The notes under the pieces are model-generated. The model was not told where the DNA came from. It searched no databases and saw only the letters and a list, made by a program, of their open reading frames with translations. This document shows, piece after piece, positions 11,038 through 21,949 of a DNA stretch of 64,000 bases. Source of the DNA: Terebella lapidaria (taxonomy: Eukaryota > Annelida > Polychaeta > Terebellida > Terebellidae). Location: positions 27,774,165 through 27,838,164 of the forward strand of contig OX424564.1 in NCBI GenBank assembly GCA_949152475.1, given 5' to 3'. Within the stretch, counting starts at the first letter, position 1. Each line of letters starts with the position of its first letter. The translations under genes were made by a program, and so were the position numbers.

Positions 11038-12195
11038 GCGGGTTGCATCGAGGAGGGCTGTTAGTGGAAGGAATTGGCATTGTTCTCATGTATTATCAAG
11101 TTCGAAGTCCTGCCACGACTTGAAAAATAGGTCAAGGTCACCCATCATCGAACTTGTCCGAGATCTGCTCATGATGCACCTCCGATATGATTTTGGCGGT
11201 ATTTCGTTAAAAACTTTGTAAGTTATCGCGTTCACAAAGTACAAAGTCCTGTTTTCATGTATTGTCAAGTTCGAAGTCCTGCCACGACCTGAAAAAATAG
11301 GTCAAGGTCACCCATCATCGAACTTGTCCGAGATCTGCTCATGATGCACCTCTGGTATGATTTTGGCGGTATTTCGTTAAAAACTTTGTAAGTTATCGCG
11401 TTCACAAGGTACAAAGTCCTGTTTTCATGTATTGTCAAGTTCGAAGTCCTGCCACGACCTGAAAAATAGGTCAAGGTCACCCATCATCGAACTTTTCCGA
11501 GATCTGTTCATGATGCACCTCTGGTATGATTTTGGCGATATTTCGTTAAAAACTTTGTAAGTTATCGCGTTCACAAGGTACAAAGTCCTGTTTTCATGTA
11601 TTGTCAAGTTCGAAGTCCTGCCACGACCTGAAAAATAGGTCAAGGTCACCCATCATCGAACTTGTCCGAGATCTGCTCATGATGCACCTCTGGTATGATT
11701 TTGGCGGTATTTCGTTAAAAACTTTGTAAGTTATCGCGTTCACAAGGTACAAAGTCCTGTTTTCATGTATTGTCAAGTTCGAAGTCCTGCCACGACCTGA
11801 AAAATAGGTCAAGGTCACCCATCATCGAACTTGTCCGAGATCTGCTCATGATGCACCTCTGGTATGATTTTGACGGTATTTTGTTAAAAACTTTGTAAGT
11901 TATCGCGTTCACAAGAAATTGTTGATGGACGGACGGCCGGAAGGGTGAACGGATGGGCCTTACGGGCGGACCCAATGTTAAATTTCCTATCTTAACTCTC
12001 CCCATAAGTCCTGAAAAAATCCCCATAAGACCGCACTTTTGGCTTAAACTGTGGTTGTGGGGCGTTTTCAGCTTTATTCCCCCTAAGAAATCCCAGTAAC
12101 TCCGTTCCGTTTGCCCGGACAGACGGACGGACGGACGGCTAGACAGACAGACGGACACGCCAATCTAATAGGCGGGTTGGTTGCACGCAACCCGC
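11038..12195. mobile_element. Non-autonomous terminal-repeat element carrying five 169-bp tandem units
   Basis: The ends are inverted (gcgggttgc at 11038-11046, gcaacccgc at 12187-12195) and the right end itself forms a small palindrome. Inside, five units of 169-170 bp start at 11087, 11256, 11426, 11595 and 11764 and are almost identical; each contains gtcaaggtcaccc and a FNLTIHENR-coding minus-strand frame. After them comes a gacggacgg-type simple stretch (11925-11960 and 12120-12155). The minus-strand open frames over the units arise because 169-bp copies shift frame at each boundary, so they are not genes. Confidence 0.65.
11087..11932. repeat. 169-bp satellite-like array, five copies
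   Basis: Unit starts are at 11087, 11256, 11426, 11595 and 11764. The copies differ at only a few positions each, so amplification was recent. The first copy differs most at its left edge (tattatcaag against tattgtcaag), as expected for the edge of an array. Confidence 0.9.
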
Positions 12196-12429
12196 TCAAA
12201 AACATGAAAAACATGGTTCTTGTTGTTCACCATCATGCTGGATATTTTCAATGAATACTAATTACCGTCCTGAACAAGATTGAGTTAATCAATTTAATCG
12301 ACCCAATTTATCAGTGTAACCTTTTTCACATAGTAGAATGTCATAAAATAACCAATTATCAAAATTTGTTCTATAAAATTGAGCTCAATCTGGAATGCAT
12401 TGAAAGATGCACAAGTTTAAGTTTTTCTA

Positions 12430-12582
12430 TAGATGCTTTGCAAGTGACGTCATAACGTTTTTCTTCTCTATTTATGACGCCATACTGGACGGCAAAATTC
12501 CCAGTGAAATCACAATAGAACCAACGTTGTACATGATTTTGCCGTCCAGTGTGACGTCACAGCAAAGCATCTATACTCACTA
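12430..12582. mobile_element. Fold-back MITE with GACGTCA-containing arms
   Basis: tatagatgctttgc near 12428 is the reverse complement of gcaaagcatctata near 12565. Further in, ctggacggcaaaat (12485) pairs with attttgccgtccag (12536), and gtgacgtca occurs on both sides. No coding capacity. Confidence 0.65.
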
Positions 12583-12662
12583 ACACTCACATAACTCATC
12601 AAGAATGATCTACACACTTCACAGTGGATATGTATATACTCAACGTTGATGGCCTATAACTT

Positions 12663-12731
12663 GAACTAAGACGACCTTGTGAGCTAGTCTTGAAGGAAAA
12701 GTATCACCCGAGGTCGTCTTAGTTCGGGTTA
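12663..12731. repeat. Short inverted repeat, 14-bp arms
   Basis: aactaagacgacct (from 12664) pairs with aggtcgtcttagtt (ending 12726). The loop is about 35 bases. It may be a very short fold-back element. Confidence 0.55.
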
Positions 12732-13317
12732 AGGGTGAACAGCAGTTTATGGAATGCTCTTTTACTGGAACTTTACTTAAATTGAAATCCATCAAAATTC
12801 ACCAAAATTCTGCATCTTTGTGATAAGAAGATATGAAACATCCCAAGCAGCTAACAGCTGAAGATAATGCCTGTAAGCTGAAAAAATAGACCAAATGCTA
12901 GAAATGTTTATTGGTAAACCGCAAAGTACAGAAATGGCAGTTTTTTTTCCGGGATAGCTGTTTTGACTTCTCAACCTCAATAACGTCCCACAGCAAAATT
13001 TTGAAAGGGTTTTTTTTGGAAGGGGGGCAGGAATGACTAAAACACATAGATATAGTACTTGATTTTGTTCATACTTTGTGTTCACTGACTCGTACCAAAT
13101 CGGAGTTTGACAGAAACAAAATCTAATGTCGCAACGGTATCCATAGAGCTCTCGAAGCATTAATTTAGGAATAAAATAGTAACAATAATTTGGAAAATGG
13201 CTATAGTTTCCAAGGTCGAAGACACCACTGAAACCGCCATACTGGTTTTTCTCTTTGAATGTGCCAATGCTTCAGCTATATCCAGAAGTGCTTTAGGAGT
13301 TTACTCCATACACCATT

Positions 13318-14300
13318 ATGAAGGAAAAATGGCCAAAATATTTGTTGATGAGGAAACAACTTTATTCTTCTGGCTGGAAATGGTTAAAAACAGATGGTGA
13401 CTTGATTTCAAAGTGTTTTTGGCCAACCCGTTGGAGAATTCAACTGGACAAAACATGCACACCAGTGACTAAAGAGCAAACGAAACTTATACACATCTCA
13501 GGGAGGACAAGTGTAATTCCTCGAACTAGTACAAAAACTTATCTCGGTGTCACAATAGATGGAAACTTGTCATGGAAACATCATGTACAGCATGTTTGTA
13601 ATAATATAGTCGAATATACATCTATTCTTCACAGAATAAGAAATCACCTCACTGAAAATGTAAGGATGCAAATGTATTATGCTTTCATGTTTTCAAGAAT
13701 ATGTTATGGTATAGAAGTCTATGGTGTAGCCAAACTAAGTCATCTTCACCCACTACAGATTATGCAAAACCGTATCCTTAAAATATTAATGAAGAAACCG
13801 TATAGATTTTCAACAAATATGTTGTACAAAGGATATGATTTATTGAAGGTATCAGACATCCATTTATACCAAATGCACACGTTCTTGTTCAAATATAAAC
13901 AAAATGAACTCCCAACTATATTTGATAATCTTATGAATCCTAACCGAAATCTTTGCGGAATCACCACCAGGCAAAATACCTCATTTACTGTTACCAAATC
14001 AAATACTAACCACGGCAACCTATTATTGAACAACTATTGTACCAAACTCTATCGAAGTCTACCTATACAGTCCAGATAAATTCATTAGCAACTTTCAAAA
14101 TGCATGTAAAACACAATTCAATGAACTAGAAGATTTGCCATATATGGTACCCTATAATTATCATCATGACAGATTTTCAAACTTATCCACAAGCATATTG
14201 TCTGGAAAGTCAGATATGACAACCATAAGCCAAGGATCGTCTATACGATACTTGCATAAGCTCTATCTTCAGACGTACATCTTCCCTCTTTAAACATTTT
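13318..14300 (+). mobile_element. LINE remnant, reverse-transcriptase C-terminal part
   Basis: One open frame of 253 codons (to 14079) reads YLGVTIDGNLSWKHHVQHV, then MYYAFMFSRICYGIEVYG, and a following domain. This is the usual order for the thumb and C-terminal part of CR1/Jockey-like non-LTR reverse transcriptases (YLGV, LSWKxH, YG motifs). Catalytic motifs A to C are absent, so the copy is 5' truncated, as most LINE insertions are. After the stop at 14077-14079 a related frame appears to continue to about 14290. It lies inside repeat family R1. Confidence 0.7.
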
Positions 14301-14451
14301 CAGGTATCTTAACTTCCAGCATAAAAATTAGCGCAAGCTCAAGGAAGGTTATCGGATAATTTTGTTTAGTAGAGCCCCAGCAGTTTTATTAATTTCCACC
14401 AAATATTGCTATTTTGACATTTCACAGTCACTCAAGGTCAAAATCAAGGTT

Positions 14452-14709
14452 GGTTGCCCGGTTAGCTCAGTTTGTATGTGGGCTGACTTCTCACCAATGC
14501 AGTCGGTTTGCACGCGGGTTCGATCCCCGGCCTCGGCAGTATGTGAGGTGGTATGTGGTCGCCAAACCGGGCAAGGGGGTTTTCACTAGGTTCTCTGGTT
14601 TCCTCCCACGATAATGACCATCCTTACGCCAAGATCCGAGCCAACAAGAAATGTTAATATAAGAACATGCTTCAATTGTTGTAAAATAAATAAAGTTTAA
14701 ATTTTAAAG
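14452..14709 (+). mobile_element. tRNA-derived SINE with a 7-bp target duplication
   Basis: The head is tRNA-like: gcccggttagctcagtt holds an A-box match, and gcgggttcgatccccgg (about 14515) is a near-perfect B box. The body holds ggtttcctcccac, a core shared by many animal SINEs of the V/Meta type. The tail is A/T rich (aaaataaataaagttt). caaggtt flanks it at 14445-14451 and 14710-14716 as a likely target duplication, showing insertion into an R1 repeat. It could direct polymerase III transcription in principle. Confidence 0.85.
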
Positions 14710-15339
14710 CAAGGTTACCTCTAAAATCAAAACATGTGACTTCCCATTTGAATGTGTCAAGTCTGAAGTTGTGCCGTGGAGTGCTATAGGAGTTTACTCC
14801 ACAGTGTTCCTATTACATAGAGTCCAACATTTTTTTTGGATGGAAATGAGTTGGTCTTCCCTGACCCTTAGGCAGATAAAATTGTCCAGAGGTTCAAGAA
14901 CAACTTTTTAACATCACAGGGGTACATATGGGAAGTTTTATTATCAATTAGACAAAAAATACACAGATTTTTTAAAAAAGAAATCGCCCAAGGGCCAAGA
15001 AAGGCTACAACAGAAATTCCTATTTCAGCCACAACAATGGCTGTTGAAAAGTTGAAAATCACATCAATAAAGCCGTTTTGACTTTTCAAGGTCATTGAAG
15101 GTCATATTCAAGGTCACCACTGAAACCACAATATATGAGTTCCCATTTGAATGTGTAAATATTTAATATCTCTCTTGAAGTGTTCTCGGAGATTACTCCA
15201 TACACAGCTCCCATTATGAATGGAAATTTTGCTTTTTAAACTGTTCTGCAAAATCTGCTGCAAAAATTTGTGTTTGCAGCAAATGGCCCAAACGAATAGT
15301 AACTTGATGTGTGACAGAGAATGAAATCAAAGGTCAAAT

Positions 15340-15800
15340 TAAAGGTAATCAGAACATTCGGCAAATATCATTTCCTGTATGTCCACAATTGATTCTCAAG
15401 TTGTAAAGTAAATTGAGATATTAGCCATTTAATCTTGTGACCTTGAAAATGAGGTCAAATGTCATATCCAAGGTCATAACAATATTCAGCATATATCATT
15501 TCCTATATGTTCACAATTGATTCTTGAGCTGTACAGTCGATAATAATGAGATATTAGTCATTTTGTGCTCTGACATTGAAAATAAGGTGAAAGGTCAAAT
15601 TCAAGGTCATGAGAATATTCAGCATATATCATTATCTACATGTATATGTGCACAACTGATTCCTAAGCTGGTAAATCTATAATAAGCAAGAGGTTAGCCA
15701 TTCTGTCCTGTGACCTTGAAAACTAGGTCAAAGGTCAGTTTCAAGGTCATGAGAATATGCAGCGTATATCATTATATGTGCACAAATGATTCCTATATGT
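15340..15800. repeat. Tandem units of about 130-135 bp with CAAGGTCA and a DR1-type motif
   Basis: Four units begin near 15340, 15470, 15605 and 15745. Each has agcatatatcatt, then cacaattgattc, then gtgaccttgaaaa and aaggtca. At 15725-15737 the sequence is AGGTCA-A-AGGTCA, a perfect direct repeat with one-base spacing, the consensus bound by RXR/HNF4-type nuclear receptors. Binding is not implied, only the motif. Confidence 0.75.
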
Positions 15801-16318
15801 GCACAATTGACTCAATGTTAAGTGAGGAATATCATTCTAAATAATGTGTCCCAATATTATACAACAGAGGAGAATTCAACACGGGAAAGTGACAATCAGG
15901 ACACGTCAAATAAATCAAAGTGGCCACCACACGCAACGAGGGCAATGAGGTTACATAGGTCCGGTAACCTAAAAATGTGGACGACAGACGAAGGACGACA
16001 GATGCATCGCCACGATAATAGTTTATCGGACCATAGGCCGCAAATGGCCGCAAAAGTCAGAATGTATTAATTCAATAACTCCAATATAACTGGACCTCCA
16101 TGACGCCAACAACAAACATAAAATACAAAATTTTGCAACCGAAACAAAGCAGGACTAGTTAGTTCACCCAAAAACACTACGGCGTATTGAGGAACTTCCA
16201 AAAATAAAAAAAAATCACACTGTTTTTAATGAGGAAAGTATGAAGATAAATATGTTGACGACGGACACAATACAACGATAATATAGGTTATCGGACCATA
16301 CGTACGGTAACCTAAAAA

Positions 16319-16930
16319 TGTTGACGGACGATGGACACTGTACGCTAAACCTGAGACCTCACTATCCACGACGATGGAGTATGATAGCATTTGAAGACAG
16401 GAAATTAAACAATGTACATGCGGCATATGTTTGTCACCAAACGAGTTTATTGCAACATGCTGCCCAGAACATAATAAATATCATTTCATTGATATATTCA
16501 TGTATGTGCTCACTTGTGTTCCACATCGTAGAATACTGAATTCGTGTTTACTAGAATCATATCAGATGGCATAGTTGAGAGAACAACTATCATGAATCAA
16601 CATCGAAAACAATTTTCCCATCAGAAACAACAGATATAAACATCACCATAAACAACAAAATTTAAACACCATCACAAAGAAGAAGGTATAAACACCACAG
16701 CATTCATCATCACAGAAAGTCGCATACAGAAAAGTGCAGGCGCTATTCCACACTACTTCTTATACATGTAAATGTCGTTGGTTTTCATATATATAGCTAT
16801 ATAGTGAACAATAACCACTAATCACAGGTAATCATGTATGATTCGAATTTTACAAACTTCACATGCTGCCCACATTTGAAATGTCACTAGATAAAAATCT
16901 ATCGCATATAAATAATTTCAGGTCAATACC
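16319..16930. other. Downstream flank of the CNPase gene
   Basis: No coding signal. On the minus strand an AATAAA lies at about 16451-16446, some 480 bases after the CNPase stop codon, and is a candidate polyadenylation signal. Confidence 0.35.
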
Positions 16931-19258
16931 TCAGTACTTTCCGGAGAACAAAGCCGGTATCTGTATGGGTCTATCCAGGTACACAACACACTGACCCTCC
17001 TCATAGTACCGTATCACATCATTGTCAACGTCGACATGTTGAACTTTAGACCCCGTTGATTGTTCCAGTTCAACGATTCGTACGAGATCGAACCCGGTTT
17101 CCACCGGGGCGTGTCCACTCGAGAAACCGATGGTGATGTGCGCTCGACTTCCAGCGCCTACGATCGGGCGAAAGCGGGGGCGACTGCCAAGTGACTCGTG
17201 GGGGTCTTGTGGCAATGCATCGGGAGATTCTACGCATGCGGCTGGGGACGATTTGGAGGTGGATGATGTGTTCGGTGTTCGCTTGTCGTTGATGGACATC
17301 CTCGCCAGATCGTCCGCGAGGGATGGTGCTGGTTCTCTAGAGCCACCGGATGCGGTCGGCGGGTTATCGTTCTGGTTCCAGAGGCGCATCTGCCGGCCGT
17401 TTAGAGCTAACCGGGCACCGATTGTCCTTGGCGTTATGACAAATCCTATGACGTGGATACCAAACGACTGTCCCGCCGATCTCCTGACGATGTCCCTGGC
17501 GGCATACTCATTTGCTTCCGCGCTCTTTGGTCCAGCTTCGCAGAAGTAGGCCGTGCAGTGAAAAGCCGTTTCACAACCTCGGCGTTGGCCGTAAATATTA
17601 TCAAAGTCTAGACGAGCATCATCTGGAAATACCAAGTTTCGAAAATATACTACACAAGTCTACACAACTGTAGGATACAATAACGCTAAATTACGGGTTG
17701 ATATCTCATGATTTCGTGGGAAGATATATCTTCTGAGATACAATAATAATGTATTACAACTACGTTGAGTACCTGGCAAATCTAAGCTCTCTCTGATACA
17801 CCTGCCGAACTTGGTGAAGCACTTGATACATTCATTGAAGAACTTGCACCCCAAACTTCGCAAGTAGGTGGAATCTCTCTCGCTGAGAAACCACGCCCAG
17901 TACAGGGGGTTTACCGTCTGGAATTCCCGGACTTTTTTCTCCAGAGTCTCGAGCGGGACGCCATGTTTGTTCCTCTTAGAAAGCTCCATTGGATCAGTTC
18001 TCCAGGGTGTTTGCGGTATAACGATGATTACAGTGTACCCATTAATGGCTGCCACTTTAAGGTAATGTCCCATCTCCCATCTTTTCACGTTGGTATTGTC
18101 CACGATAACTACGTTTTTGCCAGATTCGCAGGCATTGCTCGCACGTTGTTTGCAGCGTTCATGAGCTTCACCAATGCGTCTGGGATCGAATGTGTAGACG
18201 CCTCTGTCGTCGAGGAAGAAGTCGTCCGCCGAACACACGACCGCTCGTCGGTACTTGGTTTTCAGAAGTCCTACCAATGTTGACTTGCCAGAGCCGGGGA
18301 GTCCTCGCATCAGAAATAACACCTGTATTGATTACATCATCTTTATCCGGTGATAAGACTCAAGTACTTGCGGTTATTGATGTGTGTTGACACAATGATA
18401 AGCACGCGACACATTTCCATGAATGAACGAGGAAATCGCGAATTTGCATATTATGACATTTCTCGGAAGAGAATATATTGTAATCTACGATTATGGTGTA
18501 GCATTTGTCCATACTGTAGGTGACATTATGTTATCTCGTACTGTCTTTCATGTGCTTGAACGATGAATTACCTTGGAGAACCGAATGTGGCCAATCGTTT
18601 TATCGTCGTTCAAGAATGGGAAGTTTTGTACGATCGTCTTTATTTGTGTGCTTTGTTGTCTGCCCTTCGAACTTTTCTTGCGGTCTCGTCGCTTCCGGAA
18701 TGCCATCTCACCTCCCCACTCACTTGGTCTGGCCTCACCTTCGCTCGGTCTGCCCTCAGTTCCACCTGAAAAATATATGTAAAATTTCACCACGTGGTAT
18801 GACACTTAATGCGTTTTGCATTCATTAATGGACAACGAAGCAATATTCGAGGAATATCCGCGCTGGAAAAAAAACTCTCCACAGCTATACTTGTACATAA
18901 GAGAGCCACTGTCCGTATTTATCAGCCTGTGCAATCTAGATCAAATCCCTATTTCAATCAACATGTTCAATATCAAGCATATTGAAGGAAAGAACATATT
19001 TGAATTTTATCATTAAACGAAAGATGTGTCACAATAGTCCGTAGACATGCAATACGAACAACGCTGAAATCACACAATATTATTTGTGAATTTTAATGGG
19101 GTACATTGATAGACACTCATTATATTACCGGTATATATATTTGTCGATGAGAAGAAATGTAACGGATGATATGAATGACCGATATACTTACTTGCCATAT
19201 TGTTGTTACCCAAAAGCCACCATAACGCAACGAAATACAATAACCCAGCAATAATCAT
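16931..19258 (-). CDS. CNP: 2',3'-cyclic-nucleotide 3'-phosphodiesterase (CNPase), four exons, N-terminally anchored form
   Basis: The CDS is complement(16931-17622, 17773-18322, 18572-18765, 19192-19258). All introns are GT-AG, the phases agree at each junction, and the sum is 1503 nt for 500 residues. CNPase opens 2',3'-cyclic nucleotides to 2'-nucleotides and may act on cyclic-phosphate RNA ends. Residues 94-102 are the Walker A motif GLPGSGKST, followed by VVIVDNTN and NPLYWAWFL of the kinase-like domain. The 2H phosphoesterase domain has HCT at 292-294 and HIT at 432-434, and ends VYLDRPIQIPALFSGKY, matching the mammalian order throughout. A low-complexity insert of about 75 residues precedes the second HxT. 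Residues 2-17 are hydrophobic (IIAGLLYFVALWWLLG) and a basic stretch (RKRRDRKK) follows. There is no CaaX box. A second Met (residue 21, MASGTEG) would give a soluble form. Confidence 0.93.
19192..19258 (-). other. CNPase exon 1: hydrophobic anchor or signal segment
   Basis: ATG at 19258-19256; the donor is A|GTAAGT at 19192/19191. It encodes 22 residues plus one base. That base joins exon 2 to make a Ser codon and keeps the frame into the conserved domain, which supports this small exon. Other upstream exons cannot be excluded. Confidence 0.7.
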
Positions 19259-20630
19259 ATACTATATCCTTGATTAAATATCCCGATGACGCATCGCAGG
19301 TGCGTCCATGCGCTAATGTGTACACATGGAATTATGATTATTTCAGAGCTCAACGAAAAAAAATCGTCAACGTCTGTGGACACAATTAATTTTATATATT
19401 CACAGTGAAATGTCACATCCGCTTCTGCGATATGACCATAAAAGTGGGCCCATGCTTTATTTCAATATAACAGCTGATATATTCGTCCTGTTTTACTGCA
19501 TGGAAATCAAGATAAGCGAATTGGACTTTATGCGCATTTTGATACGAACATTTTAATTATGAATTTTGGAGTTCATTACTTGGTCCATTTTACATATTAA
19601 TACATACACGTATATGCAGGATTGCAATTGGTTTGCAAATTATTGCCGATATGAAGTTCCCTTTATTAATATTTCACATAAATACTTCCTTTTATCGTAT
19701 GATATTGTTAATATTAGAATCACGATGTCATCATGTGATGTTGGTATGATATCTTGGTTGAAAACGTACATAATGGGGTACATTATCGAAACGTGCAAAT
19801 TGTTCGTGTCTTTCTGTATTTTGGCCCACCATGCCATATAAAGATGTTCCAATTTTCACAGTTTAAAGCTGCTGCCTTCGAATGTATGCAAAAAAATTTT
19901 CAAAACCATTTTTTTGTTAAACACATCGGATGCAATATAAGAAAAGGTGTGCTCAATGATTTTGAAGATTACAGGCCTTCCGAGTTGTCTTTTCATCCGT
20001 TTTAGTGCCCATTTTGTACCGGTTTTGTAAATAAACAAACGAAGTGTATCCATCAAACCCGAATGTGAACAAATGCTCAAATCGCGCTTGAAGGTCCACA
20101 TTGAGTACATTTTCCAGTTCGTATTTGCATATATAGTGAAGTTGTGAGAAAATAATCAGTTATATACCATGATGTGCGTAGAATTGTCCGTCTATCTCGC
20201 ACTTCTATGCTTTGTTAACATCTGCGTGTGATGGATACAGTTCCTGTATTCACGCGAGAACCGCCTGTTCAAATGAGCAAAATTTCCCGCAGGACTGGCT
20301 ATTTTCTTTACATTTGATGTGAGTATGTTTCATTCAGTTAGTTTAGCATGTTTATTATGAAATATAGTTTTTAAAAAAATATTGGCTGGTTTCGAAGGCA
20401 GCTGCTTTAATCAGACATGACTAAAATGAATCGATATTCATAGGACATGGTCGGTGCTGACCAGTAAGGCGACTGAAATTTGTCAACAATACTGACTTGT
20501 CAACAATACAACAATACAATACAACAATACTGACTTGTCAACAATACTGACTAAGGCGACTGAAATTTGTCAACAATACTGACTTCGCTCTGCATGACAG
20601 GTTTTCCCAGAAGAGGGCATGAAATGCAAG
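19259..20630. other. Gene-free upstream flank of the CNPase gene
   Basis: No gene is supported. A local duplication of tgacttgtcaacaatac is seen at 20490-20580. The short opposing open frames at 19566-20110 have no coding character. Confidence 0.5.
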
Positions 20631-20639
20631 GTGGGTGGC

Positions 20640-21219
20640 GCAGGTACCCCATTATGAACTAGACGTCAAGGCCTAAAGATGTCTTTGGGCATTCTGACTG
20701 AAATTAGGCCAAGGTCAAAGTTCATACCCTAAGACATAATATGACATACCTATTTGTCTGGGGTATAGACATATCTGTCAAGGTCAAAGTTCATCCGTAA
20801 CATGCCTTAGACATGTTTGTCTAAGGCAACGAGTCTGAAAATAAATCCGTTTCGCTCTACGACGTACCGGTTCCGAGACATCGATGAAAACGAAAAAAGC
20901 CAACTCGGCAAAAAAAATTGAGGTCAAGGTCAAAGTTCGTCCTTAATATCCCTCAGACATGTTTGTTGAGAGCGACGAGTCCGCAAATAACGTCCGTTTT
21001 GCTCTACGACGCACCATTTCTGAGGTATCGTCGAAAACAAAAAGTGCCAACTCGGCAAAAAATTTTAAGTCAAGGTCAAAGTTCATCCCTAATACCCGTT
21101 AGACATGTTTGTCTTAGGCGACGAGTCCGAAAATAACGTCCGTTTCGTTCTACGACGCACAGTTTCCGAGATATGCAAGAAGCCTCAAGGATGACTCGGC
21201 GAAAACTCTTTCGGCCTCT
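20640..21219. repeat. GGTCA-containing tandem repeats of about 135 bp
   Basis: Three units (about 20780-21180) repeat caaggtcaaagttc, then gacatgtttgtc, then gcgacgagtccg, then cgtccgtttcg and gccaactcggcaaaa. The array resumes after 21950, so the 708-bp element at 21231-21938 was inserted into it. Confidence 0.75.
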
Positions 21220-21230
21220 AGGTCATAGGT

Positions 21231-21938
21231 AGACAAAATATGTCTTTCGGGGATACCTGCTGAGGACCGCAGGTCCGAAAGACGAAGTGCCATGCATGAT
21301 AAAAAGTGCGATGCGAATGAAATCTATTCGCCGTTTGACAGCTCAAAACAATGTTGAAAACTAATGAAAAACCTACCAAAATGGCCAGGATAATCATTTA
21401 TAAGTTGTTATCTGCACTAAAATCATCGCTGATTTATTTTGTTTTACAAACATCTTGAATCGTTTGAACCAGAGATCCAAAATCTGGCAACTTTCTTGCT
21501 TCGAAACAATGGTGGTTTCATACGGTGTTGAATCAAATAGAAACGGGCTTAGTGTTGCGTACATGTTGTTTTGCATTACCCAACTCATTCTCCGTGTCGA
21601 TTAGATTCTACACCGTATTTCTGTGTCACGTAGTTCATCCAGGCAATAGTGAAACCGCGATAGAATCGAAGCGAGAGACTTGCCGGAATTTGCCGTTTTA
21701 GTTCAAACGATTGAAAATGTTTCTAAAACACAATGAATCAACGATTTTAACACAGATAACAACTATGAAATGATTATGCTTGCCATTTAGGTAAGTTTAG
21801 CTGTAATTTCCGTTAGTTTTGAGCTGTCAAACGGCGAATAGATTTCGTTCGCTTCGAGCAACACATTTGACAATGCATGCTACTTCGTCTTTCGGACCTG
21901 CGGTCCTCAGCAGGTATTCCCGAAAGAGTACTTTGTCT
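21231..21938. mobile_element. Non-autonomous DNA transposon with about 140-bp terminal inverted repeats
   Basis: The left end begins agacaaaatatgtctttcgg; the right end on the minus strand begins agacaaagtactctttcggg. Both go on with acctgctgaggaccgcaggt and match as far as the gtttgacagctcaaaac region, about 140 bp. aggtcataggt flanks it on both sides (21220-21230 and 21939-21949), an 11-bp duplication. Long inverted repeats with a 9-11 bp duplication fit a Mutator-like (MULE) MITE. No transposase is encoded. Confidence 0.8.
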
Positions 21939-21949
21939 AGGTCATAGGT

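Larger units (their letters stand above)
13190..16318. repeat. GGTCA-rich repeat family R1, composite copy with nested insertions
   Basis: Several blocks repeat the order caaggtca, then accactgaaaccgcc/aca, then gacttcccatttgaatgtgt, then gagtttactccatac (13200-13320, 14710-14830, 15080-15210). The copy ends in two related termini containing ggtaacctaaaaatg (15976 and 16318), each preceded by gacgacgga-type sequence. The same family is at 37655-38322 (same strand) and, reversed, at 26405-26700 and 43437-44215. A LINE fragment and a SINE sit inside it. The ends ttttaggttacc (43437) and ggtaacctaaaaa look like inverted termini of a DNA transposon family. Confidence 0.6.

Noticed and set aside
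11265-12158. Repeated minus-strand proteins starting MTLTYFSGRG
   Set aside because: They come from the 169-bp units. Units shift the frame at each boundary and no homolog is known to me.
17130-17549. Plus-strand 139-codon frame
   Set aside because: It is the shadow of CNPase exon 4, whose minus-strand product is clearly conserved.
17660-18322. NEDD4-binding-protein-2-like P-loop kinase as a separate gene
   Set aside because: The P-loop exon joins in phase to the 2H phosphoesterase exon and to the FPFLNDDKT exon, giving a full CNPase order.
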